A DNA stretch of 9,086 bases from Simkania sp. (GCA_028279205.1 JANQSR010000038.1:1-9086); one strand, 5' to 3'. Shown: positions 1 through 5,552, counted from the first letter of the stretch. The notes: generated by a model from the letters alone, not told the origin. Translations and numbers: made by a program.

Positions 1-60
1 AAATGGGCATTTTGAGTATTTTTTGACCCAAAACATGCCAAAAATAGGCACTTTTGACCA
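1..60. repeat. Short direct repeats, possible IS-end remnant
   Basis: The octamer TTTTGACC occurs at 21-28 and 52-59. A looser unit, TRGGCA followed by TTTTGA, occurs at 4-15 and 45-57. TGCC (36-39) and GGCA (47-50) form a small inverted repeat. Staggered short repeats of this kind are typical of the ends of IS21-family elements, where they are thought to be transposase sites. No transposase gene is visible, and the element would lie mostly outside the window. Frame 2 is open from the edge to a TAG at 152-154, but it has no recognisable protein character. The IS assignment is inference. Confidence 0.3.
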
Positions 61-163
61 GTCTAGCCCCTTAAAATCCACGATCTGCATAAAAAAGACT
101 ACCCCCACTGAACGGATACCATCCTTTCTAACTTGGGGAATTGCTGAGGAGTAGTCACCACAA

Positions 164-192
164 TTGAATATTTAGAGAAAATTTTCTATTAT
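164..192 (+). promoter_or_regulatory. Putative sigma70-type promoter for ruvC operon
   Basis: A -35 box TTGAAT (164-169, 4 of 6 consensus bases) is followed by exactly 17 bp and a -10 box TATTAT (187-192, 5 of 6). Transcription would begin near 199-200, about 15 nt before the ruvC ATG. A 12-bp perfect palindrome, AGAAAATTTTCT (176-187), fills the spacer and touches the -10 box. It could be an operator or simply AT-rich sequence. No other promoter-like site is evident before mnmE or nth, so this one may serve all four genes. Confidence 0.5.
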
Positions 193-214
193 CACCTTCA
201 AGTAGTGGTATGTC

Positions 215-712
215 ATGAAAAACTTTCATACAATTTTGGGAATTGACCCAGGAACTCTGATCACGGGATATGGTCTGATCAAAACAGATCTATTCCGTTA
301 TGAAGCATTAGAATACGGAACAATCTGTCCCCCTCGCAAGCTCCCCCTTTTTGAGAGGCACCTCTTCATTCATGAAGAGTTAGAACGTTTGTTAGAAAAT
401 CACACCGTTGATGCCATCGCGATTGAAGGGCAGTACATCAGTAAAAACCCTCAGAGTATTTTGAAGTTGGGAATGGCAAAAGGGGTGGCTATTTTGGCCG
501 GCACAAAAAGAAGAATTCCCGTGTTTGAGTATGCGCCTAGAAAGGCTAAAATCGCTGCTACGGGAAATGGGCGTGCGACCAAACAGCAGGTGGGGCGCAT
601 GATTAAAACCCTCTTGAACTTGCCAAAGGCTCCAGAATCAGAGGATGTTTCCGACGCATTAGCTCTTGCCTTTTGCCACTCGCATTATCTCACAAGGAGT
701 GCCCATGCTTGA
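215..712 (+). CDS. ruvC: Crossover junction endodeoxyribonuclease RuvC
   Basis: RuvC is the dimeric resolvase that makes symmetric nicks in Holliday junctions delivered by RuvAB during recombination and fork repair in the cytoplasm. The 165-residue product has the family's usual length. It opens with ILGIDPGT, giving the first catalytic aspartate (D11). Later come the glutamate of the IEGQ segment (E71) and the C-terminal pair D144 and D147 in EDVSDALALAFCH, matching E. coli D7, E66, D138 and D141. All four acidic ligands are present, so the enzyme should be active. A TAG at 203-205 closes the frame upstream, which leaves ATG 215 as the natural start, although no good Shine-Dalgarno precedes it. 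The end overlaps ruvA by 8 nt. ruvB is not in the window, which fits chlamydiae, where ruvB lies elsewhere. Confidence 0.96.
   Translation: MKNFHTILGIDPGTLITGYGLIKTDLFRYEALEYGTICPPRKLPLFERHLFIHEELERLLENHTVDAIAIEGQYISKNPQSILKLGMAKGVAILAGTKRRIPVFEYAPRKAKIAATGNGRATKQQVGRMIKTLLNLPKAPESEDVSDALALAFCHSHYLTRSAHA
694..700 (+). promoter_or_regulatory. Shine-Dalgarno of ruvA, fixes its start
   Basis: AAGGAGT lies 4 nt before ATG 705, inside the end of ruvC. It supports ATG 705 over the upstream in-frame ATG at 666, which would add 13 residues not typical of RuvA. Confidence 0.75.
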
Positions 713-1295
713 ATATATCAAAGGGATTCTGGTCGCATCAAATCCCGAAAAAGTGGTCATTGATGTGAACGGAATGGGATATGCTCTTTTCACTCCATTC
801 AATGTTCACACGCTACTTCCTCAGATCGGAGAAAAAGTGGTGCTCTACGTCGCATCTGTCATCAGGGAACAGTTCCACCGCCACTTTGGATTTTTAACTC
901 TAGAAGAGCGGGATCTTTTTGAGAAGGTCAGTGAGATTTCGGGAATAGGGCCCAAGATCGCCTTGGCTCTGATCGGACACCTCGAACGGGGTGTGCTCGA
1001 TTCGGCAATCATTCATTCAAATATCCCTCTCCTCTGCAAGATTCCAGGAATAGGAAAGAGAACAGCTGAACGGCTGATTGTCGAAATGCGAGGAAAAATG
1101 GGAAAAACTTTAGGGCAAGCAGTCTCTACACATGAGCTATCACCTCCCCATCGGGACGCAACCAACGCTCTTGTCACCTTAGGATATACCCCTTCTCAAG
1201 CAAATCAAGCTGTCAAAGGGGCTTTGGCCTCTTTTGATTCACCTCCTCCCCTATCCGACCTGATTAAGATTGCATTAAAAGGGATGAACCCTTAA
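705..1295 (+). CDS. ruvA: Holliday junction branch migration protein RuvA
   Basis: RuvA binds the four-way junction as a tetramer or octamer, holds it in a square-planar form and loads the RuvB motor. The 196-residue product shows the family layout. An N-terminal OB-fold begins MLEYIKGILV (about 1-62). The tetramerisation and DNA-binding domain carries two helix-hairpin-helix motifs, SGIGPKIALAL (79-89) and PGIGKRTAERLI (114-125). A short C-terminal domain that contacts RuvB occupies about 148-196. The start at 705 is supported by the AAGGAGT site and by the expected N-terminus. It overlaps ruvC by 8 nt, so the two are probably translationally coupled. The mnmE ATG follows 37 nt after the stop. 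Confidence 0.96.
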   Translation: MLEYIKGILVASNPEKVVIDVNGMGYALFTPFNVHTLLPQIGEKVVLYVASVIREQFHRHFGFLTLEERDLFEKVSEISGIGPKIALALIGHLERGVLDSAIIHSNIPLLCKIPGIGKRTAERLIVEMRGKMGKTLGQAVSTHELSPPHRDATNALVTLGYTPSQANQAVKGALASFDSPPPLSDLIKIALKGMNP

Positions 1296-1332
1296 AATAT
1301 GGGGCGGTCTTTTTCTTTATTCTTTCTTTTCT

Positions 1333-2703
1333 ATGGAATTTGTTCATCGAACCTACGAAGCGGGGCAAACAATCGCCGCAATCGCAACCCCTCCAGGAGA
1401 GGGGGGGATTTCTGTTATTCGGATCTCTGGAAATAGAGCACTCTCTGTTGCTAATAAAATTTTTTCAGGCTCTATCCCCTCCTATAAGACGCACACCGTC
1501 CATTTTGGAAATATTTTAGATGAAAAGGGGGAGTTTCTTGATGAAGGACTCGCTATTGTGATGCGAGCGCCCAACTCCTATACGGGAGAGGATACGGTAG
1601 AGTTCAACTGTCATGGAGGAACCCTGATCACACAGAAAGTGCTCAAAGCGGCTCTTCGCTCTGGAGCGCGCGCCGCGCTGCCAGGAGAGTTTACATGCAA
1701 AGCGTTTCAAAATGGGAAGATCGATCTGACAAAAGCGGAAGCGGTTCAGCAGCTCATTCATGCAAAAAACCATCTGTCTATGCAGGCGGCTGAATCTCAC
1801 CTTCAGGGAAAGTTGCAAAGCCTTATCTTAGATTTTCAAAAAAGGGTGACTGACGTTGCGGCAATTTTAGAGGCCTGGATCGACTTTCCCGAAGAGGGGT
1901 TGTCATTTGCCTCTCATGATGAGATGCTCAAAATGCTCGCTCAGATTAAAGAGGATATGCACGCTCTTTTGAGCACGTTTGACGAGGGTAAAAGGTTGGA
2001 AACAGGGTTTTCTATCTGCTTGGTCGGTTCTCCTAACGTTGGGAAATCCTCCTTGATGAATGCTCTCTTAGAAGAGGAAAGAGCGATTGTCACAGATGTT
2101 GCTGGAACAACGAGGGACACGCTTGAAAAAGAGCTGGTGCTTGCATGCTTAAATTGTCTCTTAATCGATACCGCAGGGCTTAGAGAGACTGAGGAGATTG
2201 TAGAAAAAGAGGGGATAAAACGCTCTTTTGCCGCAGCTAAAAAAGCTGATCTCGTCCTCTTTTTAATCGATACCTCAAACCCTGTTTTTGACGCTGAGCT
2301 CATCAAACTTGTGCCCCGAAAAAGAACGCTCATCGTCTGGAATAAAACAGACCTAAAGCCTGCAAATCCCCTCCCTTCTTTTCCCTTCCCTTCTGTTAAA
2401 ATCTCTGTCAAAAAAAATCGAGGAGTTGAGTGTCTAAAGGCAAAGATTCATGAGCTTGTATGGCAACAAGGCCCTCCCTCTAAAGAGCAGGCTGTTCTGA
2501 CGAGCGAGAGACATTTCCAAGCTCTCGAGAATGCTGAAAGAGCGATAAAAAAGGTGATAGATGGGCTAGAAAAGCGCCTCTTCCCAGAGCTTTTGACACC
2601 CGATTTGCGCTTAGCTCTAAGGGAACTGGGAACGATCATCGGCCTTGACATTACAGAAGATATTTTAAGCTCCATCTTTTCTAAATTCTGCGTGGGCAAG
2701 TGA
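1333..2703 (+). CDS. mnmE: tRNA uridine-5-carboxymethylaminomethyl modification GTPase MnmE
   Basis: With MnmG (not in this window), MnmE builds the cmnm5/nm5 group on wobble uridine 34 of several tRNAs, using a folate one-carbon unit and GTP. The 456-residue product is full length. The N-terminal folate-binding domain includes ATPPGEGGISVIRISG (18-33). A long helical domain follows, and the embedded G domain carries G1 GSPNVGKS (232-239), G2 AGTTRD (257-262), G3 DTAG (279-282) and G4 NKTD (337-340). The G5 position reads SVK (358-360) instead of the usual SAK, a mild variation. The product ends FCVGK, keeping the family's C-terminal cysteine motif (C453). ATG 1333 gives the expected N-terminus. 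It has no Shine-Dalgarno, only a pyrimidine-rich run (1308-1332). The stop overlaps the nth start by 4 nt. Confidence 0.96.
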   Translation: MEFVHRTYEAGQTIAAIATPPGEGGISVIRISGNRALSVANKIFSGSIPSYKTHTVHFGNILDEKGEFLDEGLAIVMRAPNSYTGEDTVEFNCHGGTLITQKVLKAALRSGARAALPGEFTCKAFQNGKIDLTKAEAVQQLIHAKNHLSMQAAESHLQGKLQSLILDFQKRVTDVAAILEAWIDFPEEGLSFASHDEMLKMLAQIKEDMHALLSTFDEGKRLETGFSICLVGSPNVGKSSLMNALLEEERAIVTDVAGTTRDTLEKELVLACLNCLLIDTAGLRETEEIVEKEGIKRSFAAAKKADLVLFLIDTSNPVFDAELIKLVPRKRTLIVWNKTDLKPANPLPSFPFPSVKISVKKNRGVECLKAKIHELVWQQGPPSKEQAVLTSERHFQALENAERAIKKVIDGLEKRLFPELLTPDLRLALRELGTIIGLDITEDILSSIFSKFCVGK

Positions 2704-3338
2704 GAAGAGAAGAGAGTGCCCTTTTTGTTCAAAGTGTGCTCGAGCACTATTTTCCCAACCCCTCTATCCCTTTAAACCACTCTGATGCATACACCCTTTT
2801 GATCGCCACCGTTCTCTCTGCTCAATGCACAGACAAACGGGTGAACGCCATCACCCCTAAACTCTTTGCAAAAGGAGCAACCCCTCAAGCGATGGCCTGT
2901 TTACCTCTGCTAACCATTCAGACGATCATCAAGCCGTGTGGTCTTTCAAACTCGAAAGCAGAAAACATCCAAAAGCTCTCAAAAATCTTGATCGAAGAGT
3001 ATGGAGCCCAAGTGCCAAAAGAGCTAGAAGAGCTCAAAAAACTTCCAGGGGTTGGTCAGAAAACAGCTTCGGTTGTCCTATCTCAAGCGTTTAACATCCC
3101 TGCCTTTCCGGTTGACACCCATATTCACCGGTGCGCTATGAGGTGGGGGTTAAGTAGTGGGCGCAGCGTCAAGCAGACGGAGGAAGATCTAAAGTCCCTT
3201 TTCCCCAAAGCCTCTTGGAACAAGCTTCATCTACAAATCATCCATTTTGCGAGAAAATACTGCCCGGCTCGTGGGCATCATGTGGAAAACTGCCCGATTT
3301 GTCGCACGTTGCAATATCGATCACTAAGGGGCTCTTAG
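2700..3338 (+). CDS. nth: Endonuclease III (DNA glycosylase/AP lyase)
   Basis: Endonuclease III excises oxidised pyrimidines and cleaves the abasic site in base excision repair. The 212-residue product matches the usual length of about 211. The family core LLIATVLSAQCTD lies at 33-45. The helix-hairpin-helix LPGVGQKTASVV (115-126) carries the Schiff-base lysine K121, and VDTHIHR (138-144) carries the catalytic aspartate D139. Both catalytic residues are intact. The usual 4Fe-4S loop, C-X6-C-X2-C-X5-C, is altered: cysteines occur at 188, 198 and 201 (C-X9-C-X2-C) and there is no fourth. The start is GTG at 2700 in a GTGA overlap with the mnmE stop, with no alternative start before conserved sequence. 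An mnmE-nth pair is also known in Chlamydia. The stop overlaps the convergent permease gene by 4 nt. Confidence 0.93.
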   Translation: MRREESALFVQSVLEHYFPNPSIPLNHSDAYTLLIATVLSAQCTDKRVNAITPKLFAKGATPQAMACLPLLTIQTIIKPCGLSNSKAENIQKLSKILIEEYGAQVPKELEELKKLPGVGQKTASVVLSQAFNIPAFPVDTHIHRCAMRWGLSSGRSVKQTEEDLKSLFPKASWNKLHLQIIHFARKYCPARGHHVENCPICRTLQYRSLRGS

Positions 3339-4510
3339 GGAAAGAGCTCAACCACCTCGAGCGTGATCACAAAAAGAGAGACAAGCAGGTAAAAGAAAAT
3401 CCCCTTTTTCCCAAAAGGGACAATCTTTTGGTAGCCCTTCTTTGATTCAGCCCGTTTTTTCCAAATCATAAAGGGAGGCAGGACACCAAAAAGGAGCACA
3501 GAACCAATGCCACCTGCAATTTTTAGCATTTTCAGGAAAATAGCAGGGTCTATAAAGGAGAAAATAGTCGGGGGAAGTAAGACACATAGAGTATAAAGAG
3601 CCCGATTTTTACTCTCTCCAGAAGAGTCTGAGATGAAATTCAAAAAACTCAAGGCAACCGTCAAAATGGAAGTGAGAATAGCAAATAGGGAAAACCCTTT
3701 GATAAAAAAGCCAAACATAGGGCCTGAAGCATTGAACAATTTCACTAAATCTTCCGTGGTTCCTTTACCCAAACCCTCGACCTCCGTTGAATTAACTCCC
3801 AAAACAATCAAATTCCAGATCAAATAGATGATCAAAGCCGCAAGAGTCCCACGGAAAAGAGCCGATTTTATCCTTTTCGAATCCCCTTTCAAGTAGTGCG
3901 CAACCGTTGGGATCAGATTTTGAAACCCGAAAGATAAGATGAAAACGGGCAGAGTCCAAACAATGACATTGAAATGGGAAAAGAGACCTAAATTTTTCAT
4001 ATTGAACCGAAAAATTCCCACGTAAATCAAGAGCAGATAAAAGAGAATCATAAAGAAAACTAATCCTCTATTAATCAAATCAATCTTTTTCACACTAAGG
4101 GTGATGATTAAAAATAAAACAAAGAAGTTGAGAATAACGTAGAATTTTGGGTGAAGGTCGACATCAAATAGTCTGTTTAATGTCTGCCCAATGAGAAGAC
4201 TCGATGCATTCAAATAGGCGGTCAGGAGGCAGTAGAAGAGAAAGAAGAAGAGACCTGCGCCCAAGATTTTGGCCCATTTCCCCAAAACTTCATCTAAAAG
4301 CCCCATTAGATGGATATTTTTTTTAACATTCAAGTAGACCTCTAGAACCATCTGGCCAGAGAAATACATGTAAGACCACCCGATAAAAAGGGGAAGAACC
4401 GATAGAAAAAAACCAGAAGGAAGCGTTGCAAGGGGAAGTGCCAACATCCCAGCTCCAATGCAGCACCCCGCAACCAGAGCTGTCGCCCCAAAAGCCCTAT
4501 TTTTACCCAT
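3335..4510 (-). CDS. tyrP: TyrP-like aromatic amino acid permease, copy 1
   Basis: This is a predicted inner-membrane transporter of the tyrosine/tryptophan permease family (HAAAP, TC 2.A.42), which imports aromatic amino acids with protons. That would suit an organism dependent on its host for amino acids. The 391-residue product is a series of about 11 hydrophobic segments. It has the family hallmark GCCIGAGMLALPL in the first membrane helix (about residues 15-27) and an SFGFQNLIPT segment at mid-protein. The exact substrate cannot be read from sequence. ATG 4510 is preferred because MGKNRAFG lines up with MKINRFIG of copy 2; an in-frame GTG at 4519 would add three residues. The first six codons lie inside a 49-bp tandem duplication. 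The stop overlaps nth by 4 nt, leaving no room for a conventional terminator. Confidence 0.9.
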   Translation of the reverse strand: MGKNRAFGATALVAGCCIGAGMLALPLATLPSGFFLSVLPLFIGWSYMYFSGQMVLEVYLNVKKNIHLMGLLDEVLGKWAKILGAGLFFFLFYCLLTAYLNASSLLIGQTLNRLFDVDLHPKFYVILNFFVLFLIITLSVKKIDLINRGLVFFMILFYLLLIYVGIFRFNMKNLGLFSHFNVIVWTLPVFILSFGFQNLIPTVAHYLKGDSKRIKSALFRGTLAALIIYLIWNLIVLGVNSTEVEGLGKGTTEDLVKLFNASGPMFGFFIKGFSLFAILTSILTVALSFLNFISDSSGESKNRALYTLCVLLPPTIFSFIDPAIFLKMLKIAGGIGSVLLFGVLPPFMIWKKRAESKKGYQKIVPFGKKGIFFYLLVSLFVITLEVVELFP

Positions 4511-4511
4511 C

Positions 4512-4559
4512 TTACTCACTTCTAATCAAGCTAAAAGCTTGAGCCCTATTTTTACCCAT
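4512..4559 (-). CDS. 15-codon upstream ORF created by the duplication
   Basis: Starting at the duplicated ATG (4559-4557), the frame reads MGKNRAQAFSLIRSE and ends at TAA (4514-4512). A single G separates it from the permease ATG at 4510-4508. Its start has exactly the same upstream context as the permease start, so ribosomes that recognise one should recognise the other. The arrangement would permit termination-reinitiation coupling. The peptide has one phenylalanine and no tyrosine or tryptophan, so it does not look like a classical aromatic attenuator peptide. Whether it is translated is unknown; it may be a passive by-product of the duplication. Confidence 0.3.
   Translation of the reverse strand: MGKNRAQAFSLIRSE
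4525..4542 (-). promoter_or_regulatory. Hairpin just upstream of tyrP copy 1 start
   Basis: TCAAGCT (4526-4532) and AGCTTGA (4536-4542) form a 7-bp stem with a 3-nt loop. In the minus-strand transcript the stem ends about 15 nt before ATG 4510, close enough to affect ribosome entry. It has no downstream U-run and is not a terminator. Confidence 0.35.
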
Positions 4560-4573
4560 CTTACTCACTTCTA

Positions 4574-4601
4574 ATCAAGCTAAAAGCTTGATCGATGATC
4601 A
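4574..4601 (-). promoter_or_regulatory. Second hairpin with an overlapping alternative stem
   Basis: ATCAAGCT (4574-4581) pairs with AGCTTGAT (4585-4592) in an 8-bp stem with a 3-nt loop. The outer part of that second arm also lies in TGATC (4589-4593), which can instead pair with GATCA (4597-4601) across a 3-nt loop. The two folds are mutually exclusive. The geometry resembles a switchable leader, but the alternative stem is short and function is speculative. Confidence 0.3.
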
Positions 4602-4626
4602 CAATTTATGACGATTCTTACACTAC

Positions 4627-4639
4627 ACTAATCGTTAGT
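4627..4639. promoter_or_regulatory. Small palindrome, possible operator of tyrP copy 1
   Basis: ACTAA-TCG-TTAGT is a 5-bp perfect inverted repeat about 120 nt upstream of the permease ATG. It overlaps a weak promoter-like match on the minus strand (TTGTCT at 4649-4654, then TAGTGT at 4625-4630, 18 bp apart). It loosely recalls the CTAG half-sites of TrpR operators, but the match is too short to assign. Confidence 0.2.
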
Positions 4640-4711
4640 AGGGGGATAAGACAACCTTTTTCTGCATACAGAGCCTCAAAAAGAGTTACCCTTATTAAGT
4701 AGATCTTCGTT

Positions 4712-4738
4712 ATTATCCTTGAAATTTTTGTGCGACAA
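4712..4738 (-). promoter_or_regulatory. Possible minus-strand promoter for tyrP copy 1
   Basis: On the minus strand, TTGTCG (4738-4733) is followed 15 bp later by GATAAT (4717-4712, 5 of 6 to the -10 consensus). The spacing is shorter than the ideal 17. If used, it would give the permease mRNA a leader of nearly 200 nt containing both hairpins and the upstream ORF. Confidence 0.25.
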
Positions 4739-4756
4739 AGTCTATCTCATTTTTTT

Positions 4757-4762
4757 GGGAGG
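4757..4762 (+). promoter_or_regulatory. Strong Shine-Dalgarno before a 31-codon ORF
   Basis: GGGAGG is followed by 7 nt and ATG 4770. This is one of the best ribosome binding sites in the window, yet it leads into an ORF that stops after 31 codons. That suggests the start of a formerly longer gene, or a real small protein. Confidence 0.5.
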
Positions 4763-4769
4763 CTGAATT

Positions 4770-4865
4770 ATGCCCTTTCTCCGCTCGATCTATTCATGTA
4801 ACCCCATCTCAGGAAAAAAAAGAGCTCTTTTTAACCTTGACGAGCGGGAAATCCTGCCCGTTTAG
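4770..4865 (+). CDS. 31-codon ORF, possible 5' end of a decayed gene
   Basis: ATG 4770 follows a well-spaced GGGAGG and opens a frame beginning MPFLRSIYSCNP that ends at TAG (4863-4865). The same frame continues open beyond the TAG to 5057, so the ORF may be the N-terminus of the remnant described next, interrupted by one nonsense codon. I do not recognise the sequence. A TTGAAA (4719-4724) lies upstream, but no convincing -10 box accompanies it. It could equally be a genuine small ORF. Confidence 0.25.
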   Translation: MPFLRSIYSCNPISGKKRALFNLDEREILPV

Positions 4866-5057
4866 GGGCGGAATGAAAGCTCGCTGTTGACTTTTTCCCA
4901 GGCCACTTGCCATACTGTTCGCGACCCTTGGGTAGAATGGTCTGGGTATCAATCCCTAGAAGCCCCCGTTTTGAAACGGAGGGAGCTGTCACAGGCAACC
5001 TTCGATTATATTTTTGTGGGAGCCTATCTCTTTCGAAAAGACAATGGGGAAAAATGA
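4866..5057 (+). pseudogene. Coding remnant A, DYIFVG-type C-terminal fragment
   Basis: The frame is open from 4866 to TGA 5055-5057 and reads like real protein, with TCHTVRDPWVEWSGYQ in the middle and SQATFDYIFVGAYLF (4989-5033) near the end. The last segment is repeated in diverged form at 5457-5501. In that comparison, 8 of 12 nucleotide differences fall at third codon positions, so this frame was once under coding constraint. The DYIFV string resembles the hydrophobic strand near the C-terminus of endonuclease/exonuclease/phosphatase proteins. The SDH motif that normally follows is absent, so the family label is only a guess. No good start exists beyond a TTG at 4887. The TGA overlaps the ATG of the next ORF (ATGA). 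Confidence 0.5.
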
Positions 5058-5434
5058 GGAAAAAATTTTACATATTGTTAGCGGTTTTTGCTGCTTTAAC
5101 TGGGTTGGGTGCAAATGAGGAATTGGACAAATTGACCGACGCTCAATCTGCAGAAGCATATTGTGAGGAAGTAGTTTCTCGCCTTCTACAAATGCCTGGA
5201 TTGGATCAAGATCGGGAACCTACCGACGCTGAAGCTGAAGAACTGTTTTCTTACCTTCTAAAATTTGTAGACGGGCAGCAGTACATTCACGGCTATAAAG
5301 ACGGGAAAACTGGAGACCACATGCTCGCTTGTAATAAAGCTTATAAAAAGGGCTATGTGGCAGGGCTACTAAAGAGGATGCTTGAATACAAAAAAAAACC
5401 AAACAAGCACGAGAAAAGAAGAAACAGAAACTAA
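5054..5434 (+). CDS. Small secreted protein of unknown function
   Basis: I do not recognise this 126-residue protein. Its first 20 residues form a clear Sec-type signal peptide: basic MRKK, a hydrophobic core YILLAVFAALTGLG, and a likely cut after A20 before NEELDKL. The mature part is about 106 residues. It starts acidic (about 21-66), carries two cysteines (C37, C93) that could form a disulfide, and shows two GYxxG motifs (GYKDG 80-84, GYVAG 100-104). It ends in a very basic tail (about 113-126). No lipobox or later membrane segment is visible. ATG 5054 follows GGGGA at 3 nt and overlaps the preceding stop as ATGA. A longer reading from TTG 4907 is unlikely because it would bury the signal peptide. 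A periplasmic or host-directed role is possible, but nothing assigns one. Confidence 0.65.
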   Translation: MRKKFYILLAVFAALTGLGANEELDKLTDAQSAEAYCEEVVSRLLQMPGLDQDREPTDAEAEELFSYLLKFVDGQQYIHGYKDGKTGDHMLACNKAYKKGYVAGLLKRMLEYKKKPNKHEKRRNRN

Positions 5435-5444
5435 AAGACCTTAA

Positions 5445-5552
5445 GCAGGAATAGCTTCAAAGGCAACGCTTGACTACATTTTTGTTGGTTCGTACGTCTT
5501 TAATAGGATGAAACGCTTCTGGTCTGGCTGTTCAAAGAAAAATGTTATTTAA
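5445..5552 (+). pseudogene. Coding remnant B, paralogous to remnant A
   Basis: After a TAA at 5442-5444 the frame runs to TAA 5550-5552. Residues SKATLDYIFVGSYVF (5457-5501) match SQATFDYIFVGAYLF of remnant A at 11 of 15 positions, and 33 of 45 nucleotides are identical. Outside this segment the two do not align by eye, and B has no start codon or ribosome binding site before the conserved part. It is best read as a leftover C-terminal piece of a related gene. Together A and B bracket the small secreted protein gene. Confidence 0.45.

Larger units (their letters stand above)
4493..4591. repeat. Perfect 49-bp tandem duplication over tyrP copy 1 start
   Basis: Unit 1 (4493-4541) and unit 2 (4542-4590) are identical at all 49 positions, with one further matching base at 4591. 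Read on the minus strand, each unit contains a hairpin, the GTGAGTAAGATG start context and the first six codons (MGKNRA) of the permease. Because 49 is not a multiple of three, the upstream copy is out of frame with the gene and does not extend it. The lack of any mismatch suggests a recent event or ongoing homogenisation. It could also be an assembly artefact. Confidence 0.95.

Noticed and set aside
35..154. Short frame MPKIGTFDQ... upstream of ruvC as a gene
   Set aside because: It has only 39 codons, no ribosome binding site, no protein character, and its 5' part coincides with the short repeats.
1941..2411. Long open frame on the minus strand inside mnmE
   Set aside because: It lies wholly within mnmE, and its translation is serine-rich with no recognisable domain, as expected of an antisense shadow.
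3215..3445. Plus-strand ORF across the nth/tyrP junction
   Set aside because: It is out of frame with nth and antisense to the permease, with no family character. It was also checked as a frameshifted nth end that might supply the missing cysteine, and it does not.
4963..4982. Hairpin CCGTTT-TG-AAACGG as a terminator
   Set aside because: The stem is good, but no T-run follows and it lies inside coding remnant A.
4907..5053. N-terminal extension of the small secreted protein from a TTG start at 4907
   Set aside because: It would place 49 residues before a clear signal peptide, and this stretch is coding-like in a different frame (remnant A). ATG 5054 with GGGGA upstream is the better start.
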